This document shows, one piece after another, positions 34,218-40,837 of a DNA stretch of 56,545 nt. Each line of letters starts with the position of its first letter. The stretch's first letter is position 1. The notes below the pieces were generated by a model. The model worked only from the letters and a program-made list of their open reading frames with translations. It made no database searches and had not been told where the DNA came from. This stretch comes from a virus, in the IMG/VR virus record IMGVR_UViG_3300030107_002046, positions 1 through 56,545 of that record; one strand, given 5' to 3'. Position numbers and translations under genes: made by a program.

Positions 34218-34574
34218 TTAGTATTCCTCCTCTTTCAAGTTTTCAAGTGTGTCATAGTCACAATAAGAGAATTGATGTTCGGGATTCTTGAAATCCACCC
34301 AAAAGTATTCATCCCCTTTTAGTAAGACAAGTGACCAAGCTTCGTGATAAGCATCCACTCTAGCTAATGTTAGTAAAGTTTGTGCCAATATCCTTATCGG
34401 AAATTCTTCAAACCTACCTTTACAATTTACTTTACAAGCATTTGCTGTTCCATCCACTGTTTCAATAGTATCAATATCATTTAGACTAAAAGAACAGTCA
34501 AGATTAAGTTCATCAAACTGCTTAGTAGAAATGCCATTGTGCATTCCATGAATATCAGTTATGTGCATCGCCAT
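34218..34574 (-). CDS. Hypothetical protein, last gene of the minus operon
   Basis: 118 residues from ATG 34574, which follows GGAGGATA; the longer frame to 34628 starts inside the previous gene. Starts MAMHITDIHGMHNG; middle CSFSLNDIDTIETVDGTANAC; helical RILAQTLLTLARVDAYHEAW. No family recognised. It overlaps the preceding gene by 20 bases and is followed by a strong terminator. Confidence 0.65.
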   Translation of the reverse strand: MAMHITDIHGMHNGISTKQFDELNLDCSFSLNDIDTIETVDGTANACKVNCKGRFEEFPIRILAQTLLTLARVDAYHEAWSLVLLKGDEYFWVDFKNPEHQFSYCDYDTLENLKEEEY

Positions 34575-34746
34575 TATCCTCCTCCTCAAAGACTGAAACC
34601 TTTGTCTTAATAATTTCAAAATCTTCAAGTTGATCTTGGAATCTATGGTGTCTTCTCAGATTCTGTTCTTCTAACCATCTTTTTGGATTATTAGTAACAG
34701 CTACTAAGTTTTTCTTGAGCATTACATACACTTCGACATCACTCAT
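34555..34746 (-). CDS. Small protein, paralogue of the next gene upstream
   Basis: 63 residues. Aligns with the 62-residue protein of 34743-34931 through AVTNNPKRWLEEQNLRR and LEDFEIIKTKVSVF against ATTNNLDKWLEANNERR and LDDFEIKEANAYIY. The two are a tandem duplication that has diverged strongly. No function is known; the fold is probably strand-helix-strand. Confidence 0.68.
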   Translation of the reverse strand: MSDVEVYVMLKKNLVAVTNNPKRWLEEQNLRRHHRFQDQLEDFEIIKTKVSVFEEEDNGDAHN

Positions 34747-34931
34747 CTGACACCTCCATAAATATAAGCATTAGCTTCCTTAATTTCAAAATCATCAAGG
34801 CTTTCAGGCTCACTTCCCTCTGATATTCTTCTTTCGTTGTTAGCTTCTAACCACTTATCTAAATTGTTAGTAGTAGCTACATAGTCACGATTACCAGAAC
34901 CATCATGAAAATATATGTTATACAGTATCAT
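34743..34931 (-). CDS. Small protein, paralogue of the following gene
   Basis: 62 residues starting MILYNIYFHDGSGNRDYV, with the shared core TTNNLDKWLEANNERR and LDDFEIKEANAYIY. An AGGGGG is about 10 bases before ATG 34931. It overlaps both neighbours by 4 bases (ATGA), the usual mark of translational coupling in this operon. Confidence 0.68.
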   Translation of the reverse strand: MILYNIYFHDGSGNRDYVATTNNLDKWLEANNERRISEGSEPESLDDFEIKEANAYIYGGVR

Positions 34932-35161
34932 GATACACCCCCTCTATCTTTAGCATTCTCTTCCGCTTCAATATCCTCTAACCAATTATCAAACTGTAAA
35001 GCTAAATTTTTAGGCATATCTTGCGAAAGCAATTTCATTTTAGGATTATTACTCCACTCGACCAGTATCTGAGTAGATACTATTCTTCTTTTAAGTCTAA
35101 TCCTCTTACGATTATCATCGTCTGAGATTATTTCCCATCCGATATTATTTTTTGTATTCAT
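34928..35161 (-). CDS. Hypothetical protein, first gene after hammerhead candidate A
   Basis: 77 residues from ATG 35161, because GGAGG at 35169-35173 is perfectly placed; a start at 35182 would place that site inside the gene. The protein is basic in the first half (NRKRIRLKRRIVSTQILVEW) and acidic at the end (NWLEDIEAEENAKDRGG). No family is known. The 3' end of ribozyme candidate A lies 28 bases upstream of its start. Confidence 0.65.
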   Translation of the reverse strand: MNTKNNIGWEIISDDDNRKRIRLKRRIVSTQILVEWSNNPKMKLLSQDMPKNLALQFDNWLEDIEAEENAKDRGGVS

Positions 35162-35188
35162 ATAAACCTCCAATAAATACAATTAGTT

Positions 35189-35247
35189 ATTCTGTTTCAT
35201 GGCTTTAGCCACTCATCAGTAGGAAAAACTTATTTCCTAGACAGAAT
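35189..35247 (-). ncRNA. Hammerhead ribozyme candidate A (type III)
   Basis: Read on the minus strand: ATTCTG-TC (cleavage after C, between 35240 and 35239), stem I TAGGAAA...TTTCCTA with loop TAAG(TT), core CTGATGA, stem II GTGGC-TAAA-GCCAT, core GAAA, then CAGAAT pairing with ATTCTG as stem III. All invariant core bases (CUGANGA, GAAA, GUC) are present and all three stems form. It lies between the VWA gene and the 34928-35161 gene. Confidence 0.85.
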
Positions 35248-35312
35248 TGTTAAAAGTAGTCAAAAACGACCTCCTCATTTGCTCTGTAAGCAACGAATCC
35301 ATATCGAGTAAT

Positions 35313-35342
35313 GGTAGGATACCCCCTAAAAAGTATCCTACC
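35313..35342 (-). other. Perfect 10-base-pair hairpin just after the VWA gene stop
   Basis: GGTAGGATAC and its complement, loop of 10 bases, starting 10 bases past the stop at 35352. No T run follows on the minus strand, so it looks like a 3'-end protecting hairpin, with ribozyme A 66 bases further on. Confidence 0.7.
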
Positions 35343-35351
35343 CACACGATA

Positions 35352-36698
35352 TCAACGATAAGCTTCTGAGCAATCGACCCCAATAAACTCTCCAAATGGA
35401 ATGTTATCTCTGAATCTGTCTTCAAGATTATCCAATTCGTCTGACCATCTTGAAGTCAATCCCCAAAAGACTGGGATATCGGGTTCGTGTTCACTGCTGA
35501 CAGAAGCATAGCCATCAGTGAAATATATCAAGGCTTTGATATCTTGGTCATCGTCAGTGTAATCTTTGAGTAGATTAAACACTGGCTCAAACTTAGTATA
35601 TCCTCCGCCACGAAACTTAAACTCAATCTCATCGCCCATTGAGATATCAAAATCATCCCACCACTCATCCGTATCATGATTCTTGCGGACAACATAATCA
35701 CAGTAACAAACTCTGATCTTATCTATTCCGCATTCCTCTAGCATGAGTTGTGTTTCACTTGCCATATAATCTAACTCAGCTTGTGAGACTGAGCATGATG
35801 TATCAATGGCAATAGCTATCTCGCCACCATTAGCAGACTTAGTTTTGCTTGGCAGATTGATACCTCTCCACTGGTGTCTTCTGTTAAGTCTAGACCATGA
35901 GTAGTCATTAGCCATAACAGATTCCAAACAGTCTCTCAGATGATTCTTCCAGTCAACAGAAGCAGTCCTCATCTGTTCCACTCTGCCACTAAGAGCATTG
36001 GTCTGACCCTCAGACATATTGACTAGCTTGTCTCCTAAAACAATTTGCTTTCGGATACTGTTAGCCAATTCTTCAAGGGCTTCTTTAGATAAGGGCTTAC
36101 CATCATCGTCAGTTGGCTCGATGACTTCTCCAATAGATGTTGGAATATCATCGTACTTGCTATTGCCCACACCAGATTCGTCTGGTTCAGAAGAATATTT
36201 ACCAGTCAATGATTCTTCCTGACTTCCAACGGAATCGTCTTCTCCGTCTTGCTCATCTTCTGAATCGTCATTGCCTTGCATCTGCTTCTTAGCTTTATCT
36301 AAAGCATCGTCATCAGTATCAAGGATATGATAGACCTGTTCAGCAGACATCTTATGATACTCTCTATCCCATAAACCGCCATCGGCTAACTCCATCTTTA
36401 AGTCATAAAGAAGATAGTTGTTGATGGCATAGTCACAGGCAACATTCCACAGCTTATGATTTCGATTACCCTTTCTCAAAGGATGTTCCCAAATAACATG
36501 ACAAGCTTCGTGGATAAGTACCCCCTCAATCTCTTCGTCTGTATGATCATCAACAAACTTAGGATTATAGAAAATACTTTTCCCATCCGTAGCCATAGTC
36601 TCGCAGTCAGATTCCACAAAGGGCAGAGGTAATAGCATACTTGCTATACCTACATTACCCCTCATTAATCTAGACCTACATCTTATAAGCTTATCCAT
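35352..36698 (-). CDS. VWA-like protein with N-terminal putative metallopeptidase (DUF2201-like)
   Basis: 448 residues. N-terminal zinc motif His63-Glu-x-x-His67 (IHEACHVIW), an acidic disordered linker (about 128-190), then a von Willebrand A domain with the metal-site motif Asp299-Thr-Ser-Cys-Ser303, Thr368 (GGGYTKF) and Asp395 (YFTDGYAS). This matches DUF2201-type metallopeptidase/VWA proteins that work with MoxR ATPases as a chaperone or remodelling pair. The gene order with the ATPase and a linking protein supports this. The last gene of its ribozyme-bounded unit. Confidence 0.85.
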   Translation of the reverse strand: MDKLIRCRSRLMRGNVGIASMLLPLPFVESDCETMATDGKSIFYNPKFVDDHTDEEIEGVLIHEACHVIWEHPLRKGNRNHKLWNVACDYAINNYLLYDLKMELADGGLWDREYHKMSAEQVYHILDTDDDALDKAKKQMQGNDDSEDEQDGEDDSVGSQEESLTGKYSSEPDESGVGNSKYDDIPTSIGEVIEPTDDDGKPLSKEALEELANSIRKQIVLGDKLVNMSEGQTNALSGRVEQMRTASVDWKNHLRDCLESVMANDYSWSRLNRRHQWRGINLPSKTKSANGGEIAIAIDTSCSVSQAELDYMASETQLMLEECGIDKIRVCYCDYVVRKNHDTDEWWDDFDISMGDEIEFKFRGGGYTKFEPVFNLLKDYTDDDQDIKALIYFTDGYASVSSEHEPDIPVFWGLTSRWSDELDNLEDRFRDNIPFGEFIGVDCSEAYR

Positions 36699-37659
36699 TG
36701 TTACCTCCTAGCTTACCTAAGAAATCATCTTTTAATGGGTCAATAGCTTTTTCAAGATCACTTGCTACTTGATCTCTTTTGCTCTTACCACTTGCTGACT
36801 GATCTCTCAGTGAATCCACTGAATCTATCTTGGACATAACCGCCACTAGATTAGTGTGTGCCTTAGCAATGTCATCATCACTACCGAATACACTATCGTT
36901 AAATGATGGCAATACTTGGATAGCTTGTCTCAGCTTATCGACACTAGAATCCTTGAAGAATCCACCCTTTTTAACATTTTTAGGGTCATAGCTTTTAAGC
37001 TTCTCAGCTAAGTGGCCGACTTGCTCAACAAGAGCTTCAACAATAACTCTAGTCTGAGTAGCGATATTATTTTTGATACGATTCTCCACATCGTTTTCAA
37101 TTTTATTTCGCATAGTCTCAGAGACATCTAGCCTTAAGTCACTGCCATACTGAGAGATAAGATTAGTTTCAAAATCAAATTTGAATTTATCTTCTATCTC
37201 CCAGTCATAAGGGTAATCGCTTCTGTTAAAAGCATCCCCAAGTAGAGATTTAGCTTCCTCAATTTTCTGCGGATAACTTTTTATAAAAGCATCCACTTCT
37301 TTGAAGAAATCTTTCTTGGCAGTATCCATAGCTTCACTCAGATTATCTAGCTGAGTATTAGGACAAAGTCTCCACCCACTGACTACCTTGTCATCAACAT
37401 CAGTAGAGTTGTCATCCCAAGGCAAAGTCATTGGATAGTAAAAGTCATTCCTAACCTTATTAATTATTCTTCTGAAAAACTTGTCATGGGCTTTACCCAC
37501 CAAATGTTTCTGAACATTTAATAAGTCTGAATTAGCTTTTGTATCTTCAGCTAACTTCGTTCTTAGATTTTTATCTGATTTTATACCACTCCAATGCTTC
37601 GTTGTGAAACGAACAAGAACAGCTTTTTCAGACAGTAAAGTTTTATTTTTATTAGTCAT
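36691..37659 (-). CDS. Middle protein of the MoxR-VWA trio, helical
   Basis: 322 residues, mostly helical with coiled-coil stretches (DAFIKSYPQKIEEAKSLLG, ETMRNKIENDVENRIKNN, ALVEQVGHLAEKLK). It has no membrane segment or catalytic motif. Position between MoxR and VWA genes resembles DUF3150-type partners of such modules, a tentative match. The end overlaps the VWA gene start by 8 bases. Confidence 0.68.
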   Translation of the reverse strand: MTNKNKTLLSEKAVLVRFTTKHWSGIKSDKNLRTKLAEDTKANSDLLNVQKHLVGKAHDKFFRRIINKVRNDFYYPMTLPWDDNSTDVDDKVVSGWRLCPNTQLDNLSEAMDTAKKDFFKEVDAFIKSYPQKIEEAKSLLGDAFNRSDYPYDWEIEDKFKFDFETNLISQYGSDLRLDVSETMRNKIENDVENRIKNNIATQTRVIVEALVEQVGHLAEKLKSYDPKNVKKGGFFKDSSVDKLRQAIQVLPSFNDSVFGSDDDIAKAHTNLVAVMSKIDSVDSLRDQSASGKSKRDQVASDLEKAIDPLKDDFLGKLGGNNG

Positions 37660-37675
37660 AATAAATATTTACCCG

Positions 37676-38731
37676 TTAATATTCTAAGTCTTTGTTTTCG
37701 ACTTTAAACTCTGCAAAGACTGAAGTCTCTTTCAACTCTTCCCTTTTAGTTACTGCTTGTCTTACAAAGAAGATAGCAAACTCGGGAGTATCGAATTGCT
37801 TAACATAAGCTAAAGCATTCTCGAAGAAGCTATAGACTTCTTTCTCAGATGCATTAACTATTCTGTCTAGCAGAGCAATACAAGTTGCATAACATAATCC
37901 ATGATCATCGATTACTTCGACATCCTTACCTTTCAGTATTCCTGTAAGGTTTGGAACATCATCAACAAGAGAGACAAAGTTAGCAAACTCAATCGCAGTA
38001 GTCTCTCCGACATCACACTGAGCAATGTTCTGATACATATCTTTTGACGGATTAGTCTTCAGAGTATCACTCAGTCTTGTCCATGATCTTGGACTTGGTT
38101 GTGGCTCGGCTATCTTGGCATCAAATACATTCAATGCATTAGGTTGAAAATTCAAGAAACCCATCACAAGTGTATGGACATCATTTTTCATAGCCCAGTT
38201 AGACCAGTCATCAAAATCATGCTCAAAGTTAATCATTGAACATCTGCCAATAACATGAGACGGAAGCTTATTACTACCAGCTCTGTCACTAGCTCTGTTA
38301 CCCGCACAGATAATCTTCCATCCTTTAGGCAACACATACTCGCCCAGTCTTCTTTCGTAGATCAACTGGCCTACGATAGCCTGTACTGAGGGATGAGCTT
38401 GAGCATATTCATCAAAGAATAGTAGCCCATTATTACCCACTGGCAGATTACCTAGAAAGGCTCTCTGCTGAGTATTGTTGTCATCTATGAATGGCAGTCC
38501 GCCAAGATCAACAGATTCATAAAGAGACAATCTAAAATCAATGAATCCGTATTCATCTTTCTTAGGATTAATCTCATCTAAAGCTACCTTGCAGTCTCCC
38601 GCAAGATCACTCGCTAATTGCTTCACTACTGCCGATTTCCCGACACCAGTTCCACCTAGTAAAAAAGGAACATTGTTCCCTTGCAAGACAGATAGCATTA
38701 CCTGTCTAGCTTTAGTTGGTTTTAAATTCAT
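37676..38731 (-). CDS. MoxR-like AAA+ ATPase
   Basis: 351 residues from ATG 38731 (GGAGGTAAT upstream; the frame to 38770 would run into ribozyme B). Walker A GGTGVGKS at 26-33, Walker B LLFFDE at 103-108, sensor-like CAGNRASD and an arginine-containing GRCSMINF follow in the MoxR order. It would use ATP to remodel a target together with the VWA protein, possibly in virion assembly or host takeover. Gene order MoxR - helical partner - VWA is continuous. Confidence 0.88.
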   Translation of the reverse strand: MNLKPTKARQVMLSVLQGNNVPFLLGGTGVGKSAVVKQLASDLAGDCKVALDEINPKKDEYGFIDFRLSLYESVDLGGLPFIDDNNTQQRAFLGNLPVGNNGLLFFDEYAQAHPSVQAIVGQLIYERRLGEYVLPKGWKIICAGNRASDRAGSNKLPSHVIGRCSMINFEHDFDDWSNWAMKNDVHTLVMGFLNFQPNALNVFDAKIAEPQPSPRSWTRLSDTLKTNPSKDMYQNIAQCDVGETTAIEFANFVSLVDDVPNLTGILKGKDVEVIDDHGLCYATCIALLDRIVNASEKEVYSFFENALAYVKQFDTPEFAIFFVRQAVTKREELKETSVFAEFKVENKDLEY

Positions 38732-38760
38732 ATTACCTCCAAAATTTAAAACAATTGATT

Positions 38761-38780
38761 GATAGAACACCCGTTCTATC
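38761..38780 (-). other. 8-base-pair hairpin directly 3' of ribozyme B
   Basis: GATAGAAC / GTTCTATC with loop of 4 bases. It begins five bases after the predicted cleavage site of candidate B and would sit near the 5' end of the released MoxR-VWA message. Confidence 0.65.
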
Positions 38781-38844
38781 GCCTAGACTACCCAGTCAAA
38801 GACTGGATAGTTTCGCCACCTTTCAGTGTTGCTCATCAGTAGGC
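38781..38844 (-). ncRNA. Hammerhead ribozyme candidate B (type I)
   Basis: On the minus strand: stem I strand GCCTA, core CTGATGA, stem II GC-(AA)-CACT-GAAA-GGTG-GC, core GAAA, a 10-base-pair stem III hairpin CTATCCAGTC-TTT-GACTGGGTAG, then TC (cleavage between 38786 and 38785) and TAGGC closing stem I. The TGA stop of the upstream gene (38836-38838) is inside the CTGATGA core. Stem II has a two-base bulge; all core bases are canonical. Confidence 0.83.
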
Positions 38845-39129
38845 TAACGAATAAAAGACATCCTCCTTACCCTTATCTTCAACTTTCATTTCATAGTTGA
38901 AGTAGTTACGATCATGCATATAAGACAATTCTTTATCCATCATATCCTTGGCACATTCCATAGTTTGAGCAGACATTGCTAAAGACCATCTTTCGTCTTT
39001 CTCAGCAAGTTTACCGACATACTTTTTATACACTCGATACCTCAGCACTCTCTCTTGGTAATAAACATTACCTTGAGCATCTACATAATCTCCGTCTTCA
39101 TTCTTTCTAATATTTTTGTCTAAATTCAT
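38836..39129 (-). CDS. Hypothetical protein between ribozymes B and C
   Basis: 97 residues with GGAGGTAAC before ATG 39129. Sequence is charged (MNLDKNIRKNEDGDYVDAQG, then VLRYRVYKKYVGKLAEKDER) and ends FYSLAY. It may be a small alpha-beta protein; no family is recognised. Cleavage at candidates B and C would release it as a single-gene message. Its last codons and stop form stem I and core of candidate B. Confidence 0.68.
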   Translation of the reverse strand: MNLDKNIRKNEDGDYVDAQGNVYYQERVLRYRVYKKYVGKLAEKDERWSLAMSAQTMECAKDMMDKELSYMHDRNYFNYEMKVEDKGKEDVFYSLAY

Positions 39130-39160
39130 GTTACCTCCATTGATTTAAAACAATTAATAT

Positions 39161-39213
39161 TCTGCTTTCATGCTTTCGCAATCATCAGTCAAGATACACA
39201 TCTTGATAGCAGA
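39161..39213 (-). ncRNA. Hammerhead ribozyme candidate C (type III)
   Basis: On the minus strand: stem III TCTGC with GCAGA, cleavage triplet CTA (between 39207 and 39206), stem I TCAAGAT-GTGT-ATCTTGA (7 pairs), core CTGATGA, stem II TGC-GAAA-GCA with a T-T mismatch at its base, core GAAA. Stem II is short, but all invariant core bases are kept. A GNRA loop closes it. It lies just before the ribosome site of the 38836-39129 gene. Confidence 0.78.
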
Positions 39214-39230
39214 GGGGAGCATTGCTCCCC
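39214..39230 (-). other. Perfect hairpin directly 5' of ribozyme C
   Basis: GGGGAGC..GCTCCCC, next to the ribozyme's stem III and 5 bases beyond the stop of the 39236 gene. The same stem sequence is used in the capsid-gene terminator at 49153-49172, but here no T run follows on the minus strand. Confidence 0.75.
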
Positions 39231-39235
39231 AAGCT

Positions 39236-39442
39236 TTATCTCCTCCTCCTCGCTATTTCTAATGCTCCTAGAAAATAATTTTCCCATTCTTCTGCAGTAT
39301 CAATGTACTCCTTACATTCTCGAAGTGTTTTCTTTTCAAATGTAAGACTATTACTTTCAGATTTTGCTACAAAATAATCTGCCCTGTTACTGTCTTCTTT
39401 GTAACAAGGTTCAATTACATATCCTTTATATTTGTGTCTCAT
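39236..39442 (-). CDS. Small hypothetical protein
   Basis: 68 residues, MRHKYKGYVIEPCYKEDSN, then FVAKSESNSLTFEKKTLREC and a helix ending in several Arg. The compact strand-strand-helix pattern resembles small phage proteins of the type K-G-Y-x-I-x-P; no function is known. Its ribosome site AGGAGG lies within the last codons of the 36-residue membrane-protein gene. Confidence 0.66.
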   Translation of the reverse strand: MRHKYKGYVIEPCYKEDSNRADYFVAKSESNSLTFEKKTLRECKEYIDTAEEWENYFLGALEIARRRR

Positions 39443-39444
39443 TC

Positions 39445-39555
39445 TTAACCTCCTATTACAAATATTATCGTTATGTAGATAGCCACTGGTACATTCAACA
39501 GGGCAAGATACAATTCAAGATTCTTAGCGATTTCTCGCTTGATCAAGTAAATCAT
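39445..39555 (-). CDS. 36-residue membrane protein
   Basis: From ATG 39555, with GGAGG about 6 bases before it and an ATGA overlap with the preceding gene, to TAA 39445-39447. It has a basic start (MIYLIKREIAKNLELYLAL) and a hydrophobic C-terminal segment (LNVPVAIYITIIFVIGG), so it probably spans the inner membrane. Too short for a family call. Confidence 0.65.
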   Translation of the reverse strand: MIYLIKREIAKNLELYLALLNVPVAIYITIIFVIGG

Positions 39556-39881
39556 TTCGACCTCCATTGTCTTCTCAGCTTACCTATAAAGACATACAAA
39601 GGAATGAAGATCATACCTATTACACATCCAATCGCAGTTCCAAAAGCTAACTCCCATGAGCCAGTCACTGCTCCTCCTAGAAAATCAGATACTGTATTAC
39701 CAATACTAGCTCCAAATACTGCTCCTAAACCAGTTTGATACCGCTTAGGCAAATACTTCTCTATCTCATAACCAGTCATTGCTCCTAAGATCATGATTCC
39801 GTTATCAGTTATTCCGTAATAAATATAATTGCTTGATATTTGAATCAAGAAATTAAAAAATTCAATTACATATTCAATCAT
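39552..39881 (-). CDS. Glycine-zipper membrane protein
   Basis: 109 residues with hydrophobic segments at about 28-38, 52-72 and 78-98, containing small-residue motifs (GLGAVFGASIGNTVSDFLGG, GTAIGCVIGMIFIPLYVFIG) as in glycine-zipper proteins that can pack in membranes. The C-terminus is basic. It could influence host membrane integrity or superinfection. GGAGG lies 8 bases before ATG 39881 and is part of the degenerate ribozyme-like fold D. First gene of the region-7 operon. Confidence 0.7.
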   Translation of the reverse strand: MIEYVIEFFNFLIQISSNYIYYGITDNGIMILGAMTGYEIEKYLPKRYQTGLGAVFGASIGNTVSDFLGGAVTGSWELAFGTAIGCVIGMIFIPLYVFIGKLRRQWRSK

Positions 39882-39888
39882 TTAACAC

Positions 39889-39956
39889 CTCCAAAGTGTT
39901 TCGTTTATTGGCTATCTCATTCAGCTATGGTTAGCCACTTCCATAGGACACTGGAG
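39889..39956 (-). ncRNA. Degenerate hammerhead-like element D
   Basis: On the minus strand: CTCC-AGTG-TC, stem I CTATGG...CCATAG (loop of 10), core CTGAATGA with one extra base, no proper stem II, GAAA, CACT-TT-GGAG pairing as stem III. Because of the inserted base and missing stem II, cleavage is doubtful. The GGAG strand of stem III is the ribosome site of the next gene. TAGCC in the stem II region can pair with GGCTA of loop I. Confidence 0.35.
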
Positions 39957-40390
39957 TTGTGTCGATACAGGTTATTAAGAATGGTGTTGTGATCTCAGAT
40001 GATCAGATACCCATCTTCGTCAAAAGTTGGAACACCAATTTTTCCTGTAATCTAGCGGAGCTGGTTTACCCTCATTCCGCACTAGCACTTTATTTATTTT
40101 TTATGACTAAGGGTCTTCGATTCGTTGACTGATCTGCGGTGTATCTTACACACCCCTCGAATCAGCTACTACTTCTAGTAAGACCACTCGGGATACTTCT
40201 GAATGATAAAGTGAAGTACCCAAAACTTCAGCTCCACAGGGAGCAAGTTGGTTGGTTTCTGTTCTATATATTTCCTCCATGTAGAAATAATAGCAAACTC
40301 ATCATCATTTACAACACTTTGAGACACATAATATTAGATAGCAGTATGTGAGCATTCCCAAGATACGATTAACCAGTTAATATTTGGAGT
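39957..40390. other. Structured non-coding region between divergent operons
   Basis: No gene is seen. It holds the promoter area of both the leftward operon and terS. Several stems are visible: GGTGTT/AACACC near 39992-40053, CTAGCGGA/TCCGC-CTAG near 40062-40095, the three-way fold at 40112-40185, and GGATACTTC/GAAGTACC near 40190-40220. No transfer RNA could be made out. On the plus strand a T-rich run follows the second stem. Confidence 0.5.
40112..40185. ncRNA. Possible three-way-junction RNA
   Basis: Nested pairs GGTCTT/AAGACC (40112-40117 and 40180-40185), GATTCG/CGAATC (40119-40124 and 40158-40163) and GGTGT/ACACC (40138-40154), plus a small hairpin around 40168-40180. Strand and function are unknown. 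Confidence 0.4.
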
Positions 40391-40837
40391 ATGAAAGAGA
40401 CCACCAAACTCACGATCAAACAACAAGCTTTCGTGGATGAAATCATCAAGGGCAAGTTGGGTAGTTATAAAGAAGCTTATGCACAGGTCTACGATGTCGA
40501 GTTAACTAAGACAGGTAAGATACCCAAATGGGTAGAAGTCGAAGCGAGTAAGCTTGTAGCTAACCCTAAGATAGCACTAAGCATACAAAAGGCTATGCAG
40601 AAGAAAGAGACTACAGTAATAGCTTCAAGTCTCCGAACAAAGAACTATGTTCTTGATAGGCTCTACAAAGAAAGTCAGCAGTCAGATAGCGATGCATCTA
40701 GGGTCAGAGCATTAGAGTTGTTAGGAAAGTCCGTCAGTCTATTCTCAGACGTAGTAGAAACAAAAGAGACAAGACCCAGTGAAGAGATAGAGCAAGAGCT
40801 GGAAGAAAGAATAGAGCAATTACTAACGAAACACTGA
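40391..40837 (+). CDS. terS: Terminase small subunit
   Basis: 148 residues: N-terminal helix-turn-helix region (TIKQQAFVDEIIKGKLGSYKEAYAQ), then VEASKLVANPKIALSIQKAM as in Terminase_2-type small subunits, a central oligomerisation region (SLRTKNYVLDRLYKESQQ) and an acidic coiled C-terminus. It recognises phage DNA and guides the large subunit. GGAG sits very close to ATG 40391. It is separated from the large subunit gene by 523 bases, an unusual gap. Confidence 0.85.
   Translation: MKETTKLTIKQQAFVDEIIKGKLGSYKEAYAQVYDVELTKTGKIPKWVEVEASKLVANPKIALSIQKAMQKKETTVIASSLRTKNYVLDRLYKESQQSDSDASRVRALELLGKSVSLFSDVVETKETRPSEEIEQELEERIEQLLTKH

Noticed and set aside
35237-35425. 62-codon minus frame ending in ribozyme A
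   Set aside because: It overlaps the VWA gene end in another frame, lacks a ribosome site and its end lies in the ribozyme; it is probably chance.
39214-39230. Hairpin as a terminator
   Set aside because: No T run follows on the minus strand, and the ribozyme and next gene lie directly downstream.
40112-40185. Possible transfer RNA
   Set aside because: A TTCGA-like loop is present, but no cloverleaf with acceptor, D and anticodon arms could be made on either strand.
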